DNA of 64,000 nt from Polyangiaceae bacterium. GTDB lineage: Bacteria > Myxococcota_A > Polyangia > Polyangiales > Polyangiaceae. This document shows, one piece after another, positions 16,056 through 23,865 of the stretch (position 1 is its first letter; every line of letters begins with the position of its first letter). Made by a program: the position numbers and the translations under genes. The notes under the pieces are model-generated. The model saw only the letters and a list, made by a program, of their open reading frames with translations. It was not told the origin of the DNA and did not search any database. The stretch is taken from assembly GCA_020846005.1 (NCBI GenBank), contig JADLEQ010000044.1, positions 1-64,000 of the forward strand. Reading direction: 5' to 3'.

Positions 16056-17054
16056 TCAGAACGGCAGATCGGCGCAGCAGCCCGTGACGCAGTACTGCGT
16101 GGGGCCGCACGGGGCCTCACCCGAGGCGCCGCACGGGACTCGATCACTCGGGCAGCGTGAGCTCGCGCCCTCGCACCCGAGCGGGGGCGAGGGCTCGCCA
16201 GCGCACGTCTCGCACTCAGCGCACGGGTTGAGGCAGCTCGGCACGGGCGTGCAGGGGCGGCAGCGCGACGCGTCGCCCAGCGCTCCGGGGTCGCAGTGCT
16301 CTTTCGTCCCAGACTCGTACCCGAGCCAGACGTAGTGCCCCGAGCGCGCCGGCAGCTCGCAGCAGCCGAAGCAGTCGCAGCCGTTGGGGACGACGGGGAG
16401 GCACGTCGCGCCGCAGAGCGGCGGCTGCGCGACGGTGAGCGACGCGCACGTGCCGGCCCCGGCGGGGAAGCCCACCATCGGATCGTACGAGCACGCCGGC
16501 GTCCCGCTCGGGCCGAAGTCCGGGGGGATCGACAAGGTGTCGCACCTCTGATCCCAGAAGCAGCCGTCGTTCCCGGCGCCGGTGTCGCCATCGAAGTAGC
16601 AGTCCTGGCGGCACGGCGCGCTGTTCTCGCCCGGGATGCCGCCGAAGAACGAGTCCTCCGTGTCATCGCAGGGGCCGAGGCAGGCGTCGTCGCCGGAGTC
16701 GACCCTGCCGTCGAGGTCGTCGTCGACGCAGTTGCCGCAGTCGAAGATCCGGGTGCCGCACGCCGTGGGGACGCAGGCCGCGGCGCCGCTCGCGCCGGAG
16801 TCGGCTCCGCCGGAGGCGCCCGCCGCGCCGCCCGCGGAGCCGTCGACGGTTGCCCCTCCGGCGCCCGCGGGCGCGGCGTCCCCCGCGGCGCCCGCGGCCC
16901 CGCCGCCGGCCTGACCGGCCAGCGGACGGGCGTTCGTGCCGACGAGCACGTCCTCGCTGCAGCCGGCGGCGGCCGCCACCGCCGCGGCGAGCGTCACCGC
17001 CACGCGGAGCGCGCGGCCCAGAGGGCTCGCTGAGGGGGAACGACGGAGGGGCAC
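16056..17054 (-). CDS. Cysteine-rich lipoprotein, shared Cys domain (copy A)
   Basis: A 332-residue lipoprotein (VAAAAGC lipobox) with a short Gly/Ala-rich linker and a Cys domain of about 220 residues. Landmarks are CGNCVDDDLDGRVDSGDDAC (a DxDxDG-like calcium-site pattern), CYFDGDTGAGNDGCFWDQRC, PNGCDCFGCC, a YVWLGYE strand, CRPCTPVPSCLNPC and YCVTGCC. The same landmarks in the same order occur in the lipoproteins at 20673-23675 and 23866-25041. It lies 18 nt downstream of the anti-sigma gene on the same strand, so it probably belongs to that ECF operon. Function is unknown; the many cysteines suggest a disulfide-stabilised surface protein. Confidence 0.85.
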   Translation of the reverse strand: MPLRRSPSASPLGRALRVAVTLAAAVAAAAGCSEDVLVGTNARPLAGQAGGGAAGAAGDAAPAGAGGATVDGSAGGAAGASGGADSGASGAAACVPTACGTRIFDCGNCVDDDLDGRVDSGDDACLGPCDDTEDSFFGGIPGENSAPCRQDCYFDGDTGAGNDGCFWDQRCDTLSIPPDFGPSGTPACSYDPMVGFPAGAGTCASLTVAQPPLCGATCLPVVPNGCDCFGCCELPARSGHYVWLGYESGTKEHCDPGALGDASRCRPCTPVPSCLNPCAECETCAGEPSPPLGCEGASSRCPSDRVPCGASGEAPCGPTQYCVTGCCADLPF

Positions 17055-17072
17055 GCCGGCCGCGGCGCGCCG

Positions 17073-17792
17073 CTACGGTGCGGTGGCCGTGTCCCGTACC
17101 TTACGACGGTGCGCGGAGTCCGGGTAGTCGCGCTCGAACTTCGACGCCCGATCGCGCGCCTCGCCCGCCTTGCCCAGGCGTCGGAGCGCCTCGATCCGGA
17201 CCACCTCGCGCTCCTGCACGAGCGCTCCGTGAGGGAACCGCCGCTCATGCTCGCTCACCAGCGCCAGCGCGCGGCTGGGATCCGAGCGCAGCGCGGCCTG
17301 CGCCGTCGCGAGCAGGCTCACCTCGGCCGCGCCGGAATTCGCCGGCTTCGCCGCAGCGGAGGGGGACGTGCCGGCCTGCGGCTGCGGTGGCGCCTCGCCC
17401 TGGGCGCTCGTCGCCGCCTCGGCCGATCCGGCGGGCGACGCGGCCGGCGGGTCGCCCGTGGCGCGCGCTGGCTCCACCGCGACGTTCGTCGGCGACTCCG
17501 GCGCGCTCACGGCTGGGGTCGCCGGGCGACCGGGCGTGGGTGCCGCCGCCGTCGCCCACCACACTCCGCCCGCCACGACCGCGGCGCCCGCGAGCACCCC
17601 GAGCTTGGCGGCGATCGGGAGCCCCGCAGCCGGGAGCGGCGCCGCGAACAGTGGCTCCAGCTGGGTCGCGATCCGCTCGAGCGACGCGGGCGGTGGCGCG
17701 ACCCGCTGCGCGCCCCGCAGCGCCTCCGCTACCTCGGTGGGTGCGGCGTCGCCGCCGGCGGCCAGGCGCTCCGGATCTCGATCGGTCGTCAT
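17073..17792 (-). CDS. Membrane anti-sigma factor with TPR-like C-terminus
   Basis: A 239-residue protein. A cytoplasmic N-terminal segment of about 65 residues is followed by one transmembrane helix (KLGVLAGAAVVAGGVWWATA), a Pro/Ala/Ser-rich periplasmic linker, and a C-terminal helical repeat (RALALVSEHERRFPHGALVQ to YPDS). Its ATG overlaps the sigma gene stop (ATGA), the standard position for a cognate anti-sigma factor. No zinc-binding HxxxCxxC motif is seen, so it is not a classical ZAS. The C-terminal repeat resembles that of the protein at 54627-55400. Confidence 0.75.
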   Translation of the reverse strand: MTTDRDPERLAAGGDAAPTEVAEALRGAQRVAPPPASLERIATQLEPLFAAPLPAAGLPIAAKLGVLAGAAVVAGGVWWATAAAPTPGRPATPAVSAPESPTNVAVEPARATGDPPAASPAGSAEAATSAQGEAPPQPQAGTSPSAAAKPANSGAAEVSLLATAQAALRSDPSRALALVSEHERRFPHGALVQEREVVRIEALRRLGKAGEARDRASKFERDYPDSAHRRKVRDTATAP

Positions 17793-18301
17793 CGTGGGGG
17801 CTCCGTGGCGAGCGCGGCGATCACGACGCGACGGGCGGCGTGGAGGCGCGAGTAGGCTGTCTGCAGAGGGCAGGACATGAGCGCCGCGATCTCCTTCATG
17901 CTGACGTTCTCGATCTCGAACAGCACGAAGACCTCGCGCTTGTCGGCGTCCATCGACTCGAGCGCCGCGAGGAGCTTGCGTTGCGCCTCGCGCGCGGCGA
18001 CCGCGTCGGCCTGGGGAGGCTCGAGCTCGCTGTCGACGTCGTCTCCGACCGGCACCTCGCGGCGGACCCACGCTCGCCTCCGGTAGTCCGACGCGGCGCG
18101 GAGGCAGATGCCGTAGATCCAGGTGCGGAGCGTCGAGCGCCCCTCGAAGGCGCTGAGCCGCCTGTGCACGACGACGAACACTTCCTGGCAGACGTCGTCC
18201 ACGTCCGCCTCGGGGACGCCGAGGTGGCGGAGCGCTCGCCACACGTAGCCTGCGTGCTCATCGAAGATCCGCCGGAGCGGGGGGAGCTCCGGTCTCGTCA
18301 C
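17789..18301 (-). CDS. ECF sigma-70 family factor (module 1)
   Basis: A 170-residue sigma factor with only regions 2 and 4. Region 2 includes ADVDDVCQEVFVVVHRRLSA and LRTWIYGICLRAASDYRRR. Region 4 includes LESMDADKREVFVLFEIENV, SMKEIAALMSCPLQTAYSRL and HAARR. It would direct RNA polymerase to its own set of promoters when released by the anti-sigma factor encoded next to it. The start is GTG 18299-18301. The upstream gene on the same strand encodes a secreted outer-membrane-like protein, 67 nt away. Confidence 0.92.
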   Translation of the reverse strand: MTRPELPPLRRIFDEHAGYVWRALRHLGVPEADVDDVCQEVFVVVHRRLSAFEGRSTLRTWIYGICLRAASDYRRRAWVRREVPVGDDVDSELEPPQADAVAAREAQRKLLAALESMDADKREVFVLFEIENVSMKEIAALMSCPLQTAYSRLHAARRVVIAALATEPPR

Positions 18302-18368
18302 GGATCGCCCCGATGCCAGCCGGCGGAGAGGCGATCCAGCAGTGAGCGGCGGGCCGGCCTGGCAATTA

Positions 18369-19388
18369 TCATCGAGATCGCAAGATCAGCCCGAGCCCGA
18401 GCTCGCCCCAGACGGGAGGCGGCGTCCATACCACGACGCGTTCGCCGACGGAGGAGAGCCCGTAGAGGTGGTCCCGTGTCAGGACGGCACCGGCGCGCCC
18501 GGCGAGCCCGAGCGCGAGCGACTCGGTGAGCGCCACCTCCAGCGACGGGCCGGCGAGGACCCCGAAGTGCACGCGCCCCACGGCGCGCCTCCGGTCCCAA
18601 CCGATCCCCTCGAAGCGCGCCAGGCCGCCGCGTCCCGCCGCGCAGGTACGGAGCGCGAACGGGGGCGCCGCCAGCGCCGGGGAGCACGCCACCGGGCCGC
18701 CCTCGAAGAGCGACACCCGCGCGCCCGGATCTCGATCGGCCGCCGAGGGCCACCACGCGGCGGCCTCGACACCCGCCCACCATCCGTCCCCCGGCGAGAT
18801 CCCCGCGGCGCCGATCAGCCCAGGCGACGCGTTCGGCAGAAGCCCGGTCGAGGCGGCGCCGAAGACCCACGCCCGGAGCTCGGTCGCGGCCGCCGTCACG
18901 GGCTCGACGTGCAGGGGCGTCGGCCCGGTGCGGGCGCGGCGCGGCGCGGCGGCTGGCTTCGCGGGCGCTCCAGAATTGGCGCTCGGGGGCGGCGGGAGCT
19001 CGGCTCGTCGCAGATCGATCATGAGGGCGATGACGAGCGGGAGCGAGGCCCGGAACGCTTCGCACCCGGGCCCCTCGGCTCGCAGCTCGCGCTCCCCGAC
19101 CTCCACGCCCGCGGAGGTGCGGAGCGCGAGCCGGACCACCCTCGCGCCACCCACGGAGGAGTACTCGACTCGCAGCACCAGCTCAGCGGACCCTCCGCCG
19201 ATCGCCTTGCGGCCGAGCCGCGCCTCGACGGCCCGCGCCAGCTCGGGCGCAGCGGGGCAGGCCTCGGGCGCCGCGGGCACGACCTCGAGCTCGGCCCGAA
19301 CGAAGGCGCCGTCCGCGGGATCGCCGCGGGCTCCGAGCAGGCTGGCTCCGAGCGCGCCGACGGCGAGGAGGGGTCCGGGGCGCGTCAC
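18369..19388 (-). CDS. Predicted secreted outer-membrane-associated protein upstream of sigma gene
   Basis: A 339-residue product whose GTG start (19386-19388) follows a GGGAG site. It begins with a signal-peptide-like LLAVGALGASLLGARG. The first 120 residues look like a small globular domain (AELEVVPAAPEACPAAPELA, ending FRASLPLVIALMIDL). After a Pro/Ala linker come glycine-rich amphipathic strands ending GELGLGLILRSR, resembling a beta-barrel end. I do not recognise a named family. The same place in the third ECF module (56037-56993) is also held by an outer-membrane-type protein. Confidence 0.65.
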   Translation of the reverse strand: MTRPGPLLAVGALGASLLGARGDPADGAFVRAELEVVPAAPEACPAAPELARAVEARLGRKAIGGGSAELVLRVEYSSVGGARVVRLALRTSAGVEVGERELRAEGPGCEAFRASLPLVIALMIDLRRAELPPPPSANSGAPAKPAAAPRRARTGPTPLHVEPVTAAATELRAWVFGAASTGLLPNASPGLIGAAGISPGDGWWAGVEAAAWWPSAADRDPGARVSLFEGGPVACSPALAAPPFALRTCAAGRGGLARFEGIGWDRRRAVGRVHFGVLAGPSLEVALTESLALGLAGRAGAVLTRDHLYGLSSVGERVVVWTPPPVWGELGLGLILRSR

Positions 19389-19480
19389 GGCTCCCGGAGC
19401 GTCGCACGATCGGGCTACGGGCTGCACCCCGGCGGGAGCGGGCCCGTCAGAATCGAACGGCCGGCCGCCCACTCACGGGT

Positions 19481-20080
19481 GTGGAAGCCGCAAGCCGCGT
19501 CGTCGTCGCGCTCCTCGAGCAGCTCCAGGCGTCGCTCGGGCGCGAGATCGTGCAGCGCCGGATCCCCGGTCGTCTCCGCGGCTGGCTCGAGGTGAGCGGG
19601 CTGGGGCGGGCCGGTGAGCCGCCACCCGGCAGCGTCCGTGATCTGCTCGCCGCCGTCGACGTGGCGTTCGGCGCTGGCGACGGCCGCGTGTGGGCGAGCC
19701 TCGGGCGCGAGCTGCACGAAGCGGTCGGCGCGCGCACCGGGAGCGAGCCGATCGAGCAGGATGCCGAGGACGCGCTGGCCTTCGCGCGCCACTTCCTCGG
19801 GCCGCGGCTCACGCTCGCCTGGGCCCCGGAGGCGGACGGCCGGCGGCAGCTCACCGTCGCCGTCGAGGGCGAGCCGTCGGTCGCGCGCGTCCTCGCCCAA
19901 TTCGTCACGGGCTGGCTCGCGGCCGGCGACGTGGCTGCCGGCGCTGGCCACTGCTCGGTGGAGGCTGCGGTCGAGAGCGTCGGCGCGCGCGCGCGCCTCA
20001 CCTGCTGGCCGCGCACGCCGTCCTCTCAGCCGCCCGCGAGCGGTGTCCGCGGCGACTCGCCGGTCGCGCACACCGCGTGA
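19481..20080 (+). CDS. Hypothetical single-domain protein (199 aa)
   Basis: Starts at GTG 19481, with no strong ribosome-binding site. The product is an alpha/beta-looking domain: VVVALLEQLQASLGREIVQR, an FARHFLGPRLTLAWAPEADG centre, VARVLAQFVTGWLAAGDVAA and a final ARARLTCWP. The layout recalls lineage-restricted myxobacterial single-domain proteins (the DUF2378 type), but the match is too loose to assign. No signal peptide or metal motif is seen. It stands alone, divergent from the OMP-sigma operon (start codons about 90 nt apart), and converges on the next gene with a 6-bp hairpin (20089-20106) between them. Confidence 0.6.
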   Translation: MEAASRVVVALLEQLQASLGREIVQRRIPGRLRGWLEVSGLGRAGEPPPGSVRDLLAAVDVAFGAGDGRVWASLGRELHEAVGARTGSEPIEQDAEDALAFARHFLGPRLTLAWAPEADGRRQLTVAVEGEPSVARVLAQFVTGWLAAGDVAAGAGHCSVEAAVESVGARARLTCWPRTPSSQPPASGVRGDSPVAHTA

Positions 20081-20104
20081 TCGAGCGCGAGCGGAGCCGC
20101 CCGC

Positions 20105-20629
20105 TCAGGGGAGGCAGACCTTGCGGTTCGCGGCCCCGCCGCCCGTTGAACGGCACGTGAAGGCGGAGCCTGCTTCCCGCTGGCAGTAGAGCGTCTCGTC
20201 GGCCCCGGCGTCGTCCGGCCAGCCGCCGTCCGGCGCGACGAGGTCCGCCGCCTCACAGCTCAAGAAGCACATCTTCTGGCCGGTGGACTCGAACGGCGAG
20301 CAGACCTGGCGGAGGCCGGTCTTGCACTCGCCGTCGACCGCGCAGCAGTCGGCGTCCGTCTCGCACAGGTGCGTGCAGTAGCCGTCCTCCACGCGATCGA
20401 GGCACTGCACCTCGCCGGCGAGCGCGCCGGCGTCCACGCTCGGGTAGCAATCGGTTGCCGCCTCGCACGACTGCCCCGTGTTGTCCGGGCCGCGCCCGCC
20501 GGCGCCACCGCCGCCGCCGCTGGAGCTCTCCTCCTCGCCACACGAGACGGCGAGGAAGAGCAGCGCCAGGAGCGCGCCGGCCGCGCGCCAGCGGCGCGTG
20601 GGTTCGAGGCTTCGTGAAGGGGTCGTCAT
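20105..20629 (-). CDS. Small cysteine-rich lipoprotein
   Basis: A 174-residue lipoprotein with lipobox LAVSC. After a Gly-rich linker come 13 cysteines in short spacings (CEAATDCYP, CTHLCETDADCCAVDGECK, SPFESTGQKMCFLSCEAADL, YCQREAGSAFTCRS), ending KVCLP. It does not contain the shared Cys domain of its neighbours. It follows the 1000-residue lipoprotein on the same strand after 43 nt, so the two are likely co-transcribed. The role is unknown, probably cell-surface. Confidence 0.75.
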   Translation of the reverse strand: MTTPSRSLEPTRRWRAAGALLALLFLAVSCGEEESSSGGGGGAGGRGPDNTGQSCEAATDCYPSVDAGALAGEVQCLDRVEDGYCTHLCETDADCCAVDGECKTGLRQVCSPFESTGQKMCFLSCEAADLVAPDGGWPDDAGADETLYCQREAGSAFTCRSTGGGAANRKVCLP

Positions 20630-20672
20630 GGGGTGGATCCTTCCCCCGCCGCGGGCGGCGCGGGCGCGTCGT

Positions 20673-23600
20673 TCAGGAGGGCACGTCTTGGCAGCAGCCG
20701 GTGATGCAGTACTCGCCGGCCGGGCAGTCCGCCTGGCCGGGCTGGCCGCACGGAGCCGCGCCCCCGTCGCACTGCTGCACGGTGCACTCCGGTGGGAGGT
20801 CCGGCTTGCCGAGGCAGATCTCGCAGGTCGCACACGGGTTCAGGCAGGCGGTGACCTGCTGGCACGGCTTGCAGCGGAGCGGGTCGCCCAGGTGATCCAG
20901 ATCGCAGCTCCCGTCCGTCAGCGTCGCCGTCTCCGAGCCGAGCCACACCGGGTACGCGATGCCGGGGAACGTGCAGCAACCGAAGCAGTCGCAGCCGTTC
21001 GGCGTGAGCGGTCCACAGTAGCTCCCGCAGAGCGCGTCCTGCGTGGTGCGGAGCTGCGCACACGTCCGGCTCGTCCCCGGGATGCTGGCGTTCTCGTTGT
21101 ACCCGCACTGCGACCCCTCCGGCGGATAGTTCGGCGGGACCTCGTTCGGGTCGCACTTGTGGCTCCAGTAGCAGGAGTCGTTGCCGGCCCCGGTGTCCTG
21201 GTCGAAGTAGCAGTCCTGCTTGCAGGGCGAGTTGTTCTGACCGGAGATGTTCCCCTTGAAGCCCGACTCGTTGTTCGAGCACGGGCCGACGCAGTGCTCG
21301 TCCCGCGCGTCGATCTTGCAATCGTTGTCGTCGTCCAGGCAGTCGCCGCACCGGTACGTCTTGCCCTGGCAGGTGGCGATCTCGCAGAAGTTGCCGCAGC
21401 CGCGCGTCGGGTCGCAGGTCTCCCCGCAGCCGCACAACGAGTCGTCCGGGACGGGCACGCAGCGATCCGCCGCCTCGTCGCAGATCTCCGAGGTGCACGC
21501 GATACCGTCGTCCGGGCAGGCGAGCGCTGCCGCCGCCTGGCAGTCGTTCACCGGGTCGCACACCTCCGCGCCGTTGCAGAACGAGCCGTCGTCGCAGGAG
21601 GAGTCGACCGGGACGTTGCTGCAGCCCGTGAGCGGGTCGCACACGTCGTCCGTGCAGGCGACGCCGTCGTAGCAGTTGAGGGCCGGACCGGAGACGCAGC
21701 CGGTCGCGACCACCGCCCCCGGCGTCCCGGGGGCACACGTCTCTGGGCCGTTGCAGACGGTGCCGTCGGCGCAGCGCGCGTGGATCGGCGCGTGCGCGCA
21801 GCTGTCCGCGGACTCGTCGCACGAGTCGTCGGTGCACGAGGCGCCGTCGTCACAGTTCGGGGCGCTCCCCGCGACCGGCTTGCAGACACCCGGCGAACCG
21901 CCTGCCAGATCGCAGAACTCGCCGCCGTTGCAGAACTGGCCGTCGTCGCACTGGCCGTCGGAGGTGCAGCTCTGACCCGTCTGGCAGCCGCCCGTCGAGC
22001 AGAACTGCCCGTTCGGGCACAGCGCGCTGTTCAGCGTCGTCGCGCACTGGTCGGCCGACTCGTCGCACGCCTCGACCGTGCACGCGTAGGCGTCCGCGGG
22101 GCAGGTCACCGCGGTGCCGGGGAGACACCCCGTCGTCGCGTCCGCGCCCGCGCTCGTCGGCGCGCAGGACTCCTGGCCGTCGCAGTAGAGGCCGTCGTTG
22201 CACGCCCCGTGGTTCGGCACGAACGCGCACGAGTCGGCGTTCTCGTCGCACGAGTCGGCGGTGCACGACTTCCCGTCGTTGCAGGTGGGCGCCGCACCCG
22301 CCACGCACCCCTGGAGGGCGTCACAGCGCTCCGCGCCGTCGCAGTACAGGCCGTTGTCGCACGCGGAGTTCTGCGGGGCGAACGCGCACGCGTCGGCTCC
22401 CTCGTCACAGGAGTCCGCGGTGCACGCGAGGCCGTCGTTGCAGGCCGGCGGAGTCCCGGCGACGCACCCGGTCGTCGGGTCAGCGGCGCTGCTGGCCGGA
22501 TCGCAGGCCTCGACGCCAGTGCAGAACAGAGCGTCGTCGCAGAGCCCGCTCTGCGGGATCGAGACGCAGGCGTCCGCCGACTCGTCGCACGTGTCGACGG
22601 TGCACGAGAACGCGTCCGGCGCGCAGCTCACCGCGACCCCGGCCACGCACCCATCGGAGTCTGCCGACGGGTGGTTCGGGTCGCAGGCCTCCGCGCCGTC
22701 GCAGAACTGGCCGTTGTCGCAGTCGTTGGCGCTGGCGCAGCCCGTCCACCCGCCGCCGGTGCCGCCGCCTCCTGCTGCGCCGGCCGCACCGCCCGCGCCC
22801 GCGCCGCCCGCGCCTGCCGTGCCGCTCGCGCCTGCCGTGCCGCCCGCCGCGGAGTCCGGCCCGGCGTCGAACGCGCTGCCGCCGCTGCCCGCGCTGGCGC
22901 CCGCGCCGCTCGCGCCGCCCGTCGAGCCGCCGCCGCTGCCCGCGGAGCCGCCCATCGCGCCGGAGCCGCCCGCACCCGCGGTCGCGCCCGCGCCCGCCGA
23001 GCCGCCGCCCGCGCCGCCCGCACCGGCCGCGCCGCCGCCTCCTGCCGCTGCGCCGCTGCCGGCGGCGCCGCCCGAGCCCGCGGCACCTGCCGCAGCTCCG
23101 GCCCCCGCCGCTCCGCCGGTCGCGCCCGCGCCGCCGGAGCCCGTCGCGCCGGCGCCAGCCGCGCCGCCCGAGCCTGCGGCGCCCGCGGTGCCGCCGCCGC
23201 CGGCCGCGCCGCCCGAGCCTGCGGCGCCCGCGGTGCCGCCGCCGCCGGCCGCGCCGCCCGAGCCTGCGGCGCCCGCGGTGCCGCCGGCGCCAGCCGCGCC
23301 GCCCGAGCCCGCGGCGCCCGCGGTCCCGCCGCTGCCGGCCGCGCCGCCCGAGCCCGCGGCGCCCGCGGTCCCGCCGCCGCCGGCCGCGCCGCCCGAGCCT
23401 GCGGCGCCCGCGGTGCCGCCGCCGCCGGCCGCGCCGCCCGAGCCGCCCGAGCCGGCCGACCCGCTGCTGCCTGCCGTCCCGCTCGTCCCGCCGGTCGCCG
23501 ACGAGCCTCCCGAGCCGCCGCTCCCGGCGGAGCCGCCCCCGCCGGTCGCGCCGGCGCCGTCGGTCGAACCGTCCAGCTTGCCGCCCCCGCCGCCGCCGCC

Positions 23601-23675
23601 CTCGCCGCTCCCTCCGCACGCTGTCAGCAGCACACAGACGGAGAACACCCCCGCGAGCGAAGTCCCGATTCTCAT
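20673..23675 (-). CDS. Very large cysteine-rich repeat lipoprotein, shared Cys domain (copy B)
   Basis: A 1000-residue lipoprotein (VLLTAC lipobox; AAGGA Shine-Dalgarno). In order: about 290 residues of Gly/Ala/Ser repeats with a perfect 15-residue period in places; about nine Cys-rich units of 40-60 residues (pattern C-x-NG-x-FC-x-G-x-E-x-CD ... C-x-DG-x-x-CT-x-D-x-CDE-x-x-D-x-C); and a C-terminal domain of about 220 residues shared with 16056-17054 and 23866-25041 (CGDCLDDDNDCKIDARDEHC, PNGCDCFGCC, YCITGCC). The middle repeats resemble the disulfide-knot repeats common in myxobacterial surface proteins. It is probably an elongated, heavily disulfide-bonded outer-membrane protein. Divergent from copy C across 190 bp. 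Confidence 0.85.
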   Translation of the reverse strand: MRIGTSLAGVFSVCVLLTACGGSGEGGGGGGGKLDGSTDGAGATGGGGSAGSGGSGGSSATGGTSGTAGSSGSAGSGGSGGAAGGGGTAGAAGSGGAAGGGGTAGAAGSGGAAGSGGTAGAAGSGGAAGAGGTAGAAGSGGAAGGGGTAGAAGSGGAAGGGGTAGAAGSGGAAGAGATGSGGAGATGGAAGAGAAAGAAGSGGAAGSGAAAGGGGAAGAGGAGGGSAGAGATAGAGGSGAMGGSAGSGGGSTGGASGAGASAGSGGSAFDAGPDSAAGGTAGASGTAGAGGAGAGGAAGAAGGGGTGGGWTGCASANDCDNGQFCDGAEACDPNHPSADSDGCVAGVAVSCAPDAFSCTVDTCDESADACVSIPQSGLCDDALFCTGVEACDPASSAADPTTGCVAGTPPACNDGLACTADSCDEGADACAFAPQNSACDNGLYCDGAERCDALQGCVAGAAPTCNDGKSCTADSCDENADSCAFVPNHGACNDGLYCDGQESCAPTSAGADATTGCLPGTAVTCPADAYACTVEACDESADQCATTLNSALCPNGQFCSTGGCQTGQSCTSDGQCDDGQFCNGGEFCDLAGGSPGVCKPVAGSAPNCDDGASCTDDSCDESADSCAHAPIHARCADGTVCNGPETCAPGTPGAVVATGCVSGPALNCYDGVACTDDVCDPLTGCSNVPVDSSCDDGSFCNGAEVCDPVNDCQAAAALACPDDGIACTSEICDEAADRCVPVPDDSLCGCGETCDPTRGCGNFCEIATCQGKTYRCGDCLDDDNDCKIDARDEHCVGPCSNNESGFKGNISGQNNSPCKQDCYFDQDTGAGNDSCYWSHKCDPNEVPPNYPPEGSQCGYNENASIPGTSRTCAQLRTTQDALCGSYCGPLTPNGCDCFGCCTFPGIAYPVWLGSETATLTDGSCDLDHLGDPLRCKPCQQVTACLNPCATCEICLGKPDLPPECTVQQCDGGAAPCGQPGQADCPAGEYCITGCCQDVPS
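23160..23445 (-). repeat. 45-bp tandem repeats coding GSGGAAG-GGTAGAA units
   Basis: Six full units and one partial of 45 bp encode 15-residue repeats (GSGGAAGxGGTAGAA, x = G, S or A). Several units are identical at DNA level. This is the regular core of the longer low-complexity linker of the 1000-residue lipoprotein and a likely site of length variation. Confidence 0.8.
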
Positions 23676-23865
23676 CTTCGGTTCGTCCTTGGTTCTAGGT
23701 GGGGCGAGCGACCCGCTCGGCCCCCCGGCGTCAGTGGTCCGAGCCGCCGCCGTTTACGACGAGGGAAGCGCTGGCCCGCCGCCGCTTCCCGGACGACTGG
23801 CCGGCGGGTGCGGGCGAGCGTGATAACGGGGCGCGCCTCCAGCCACGAAACGGCGGAGACTCACC

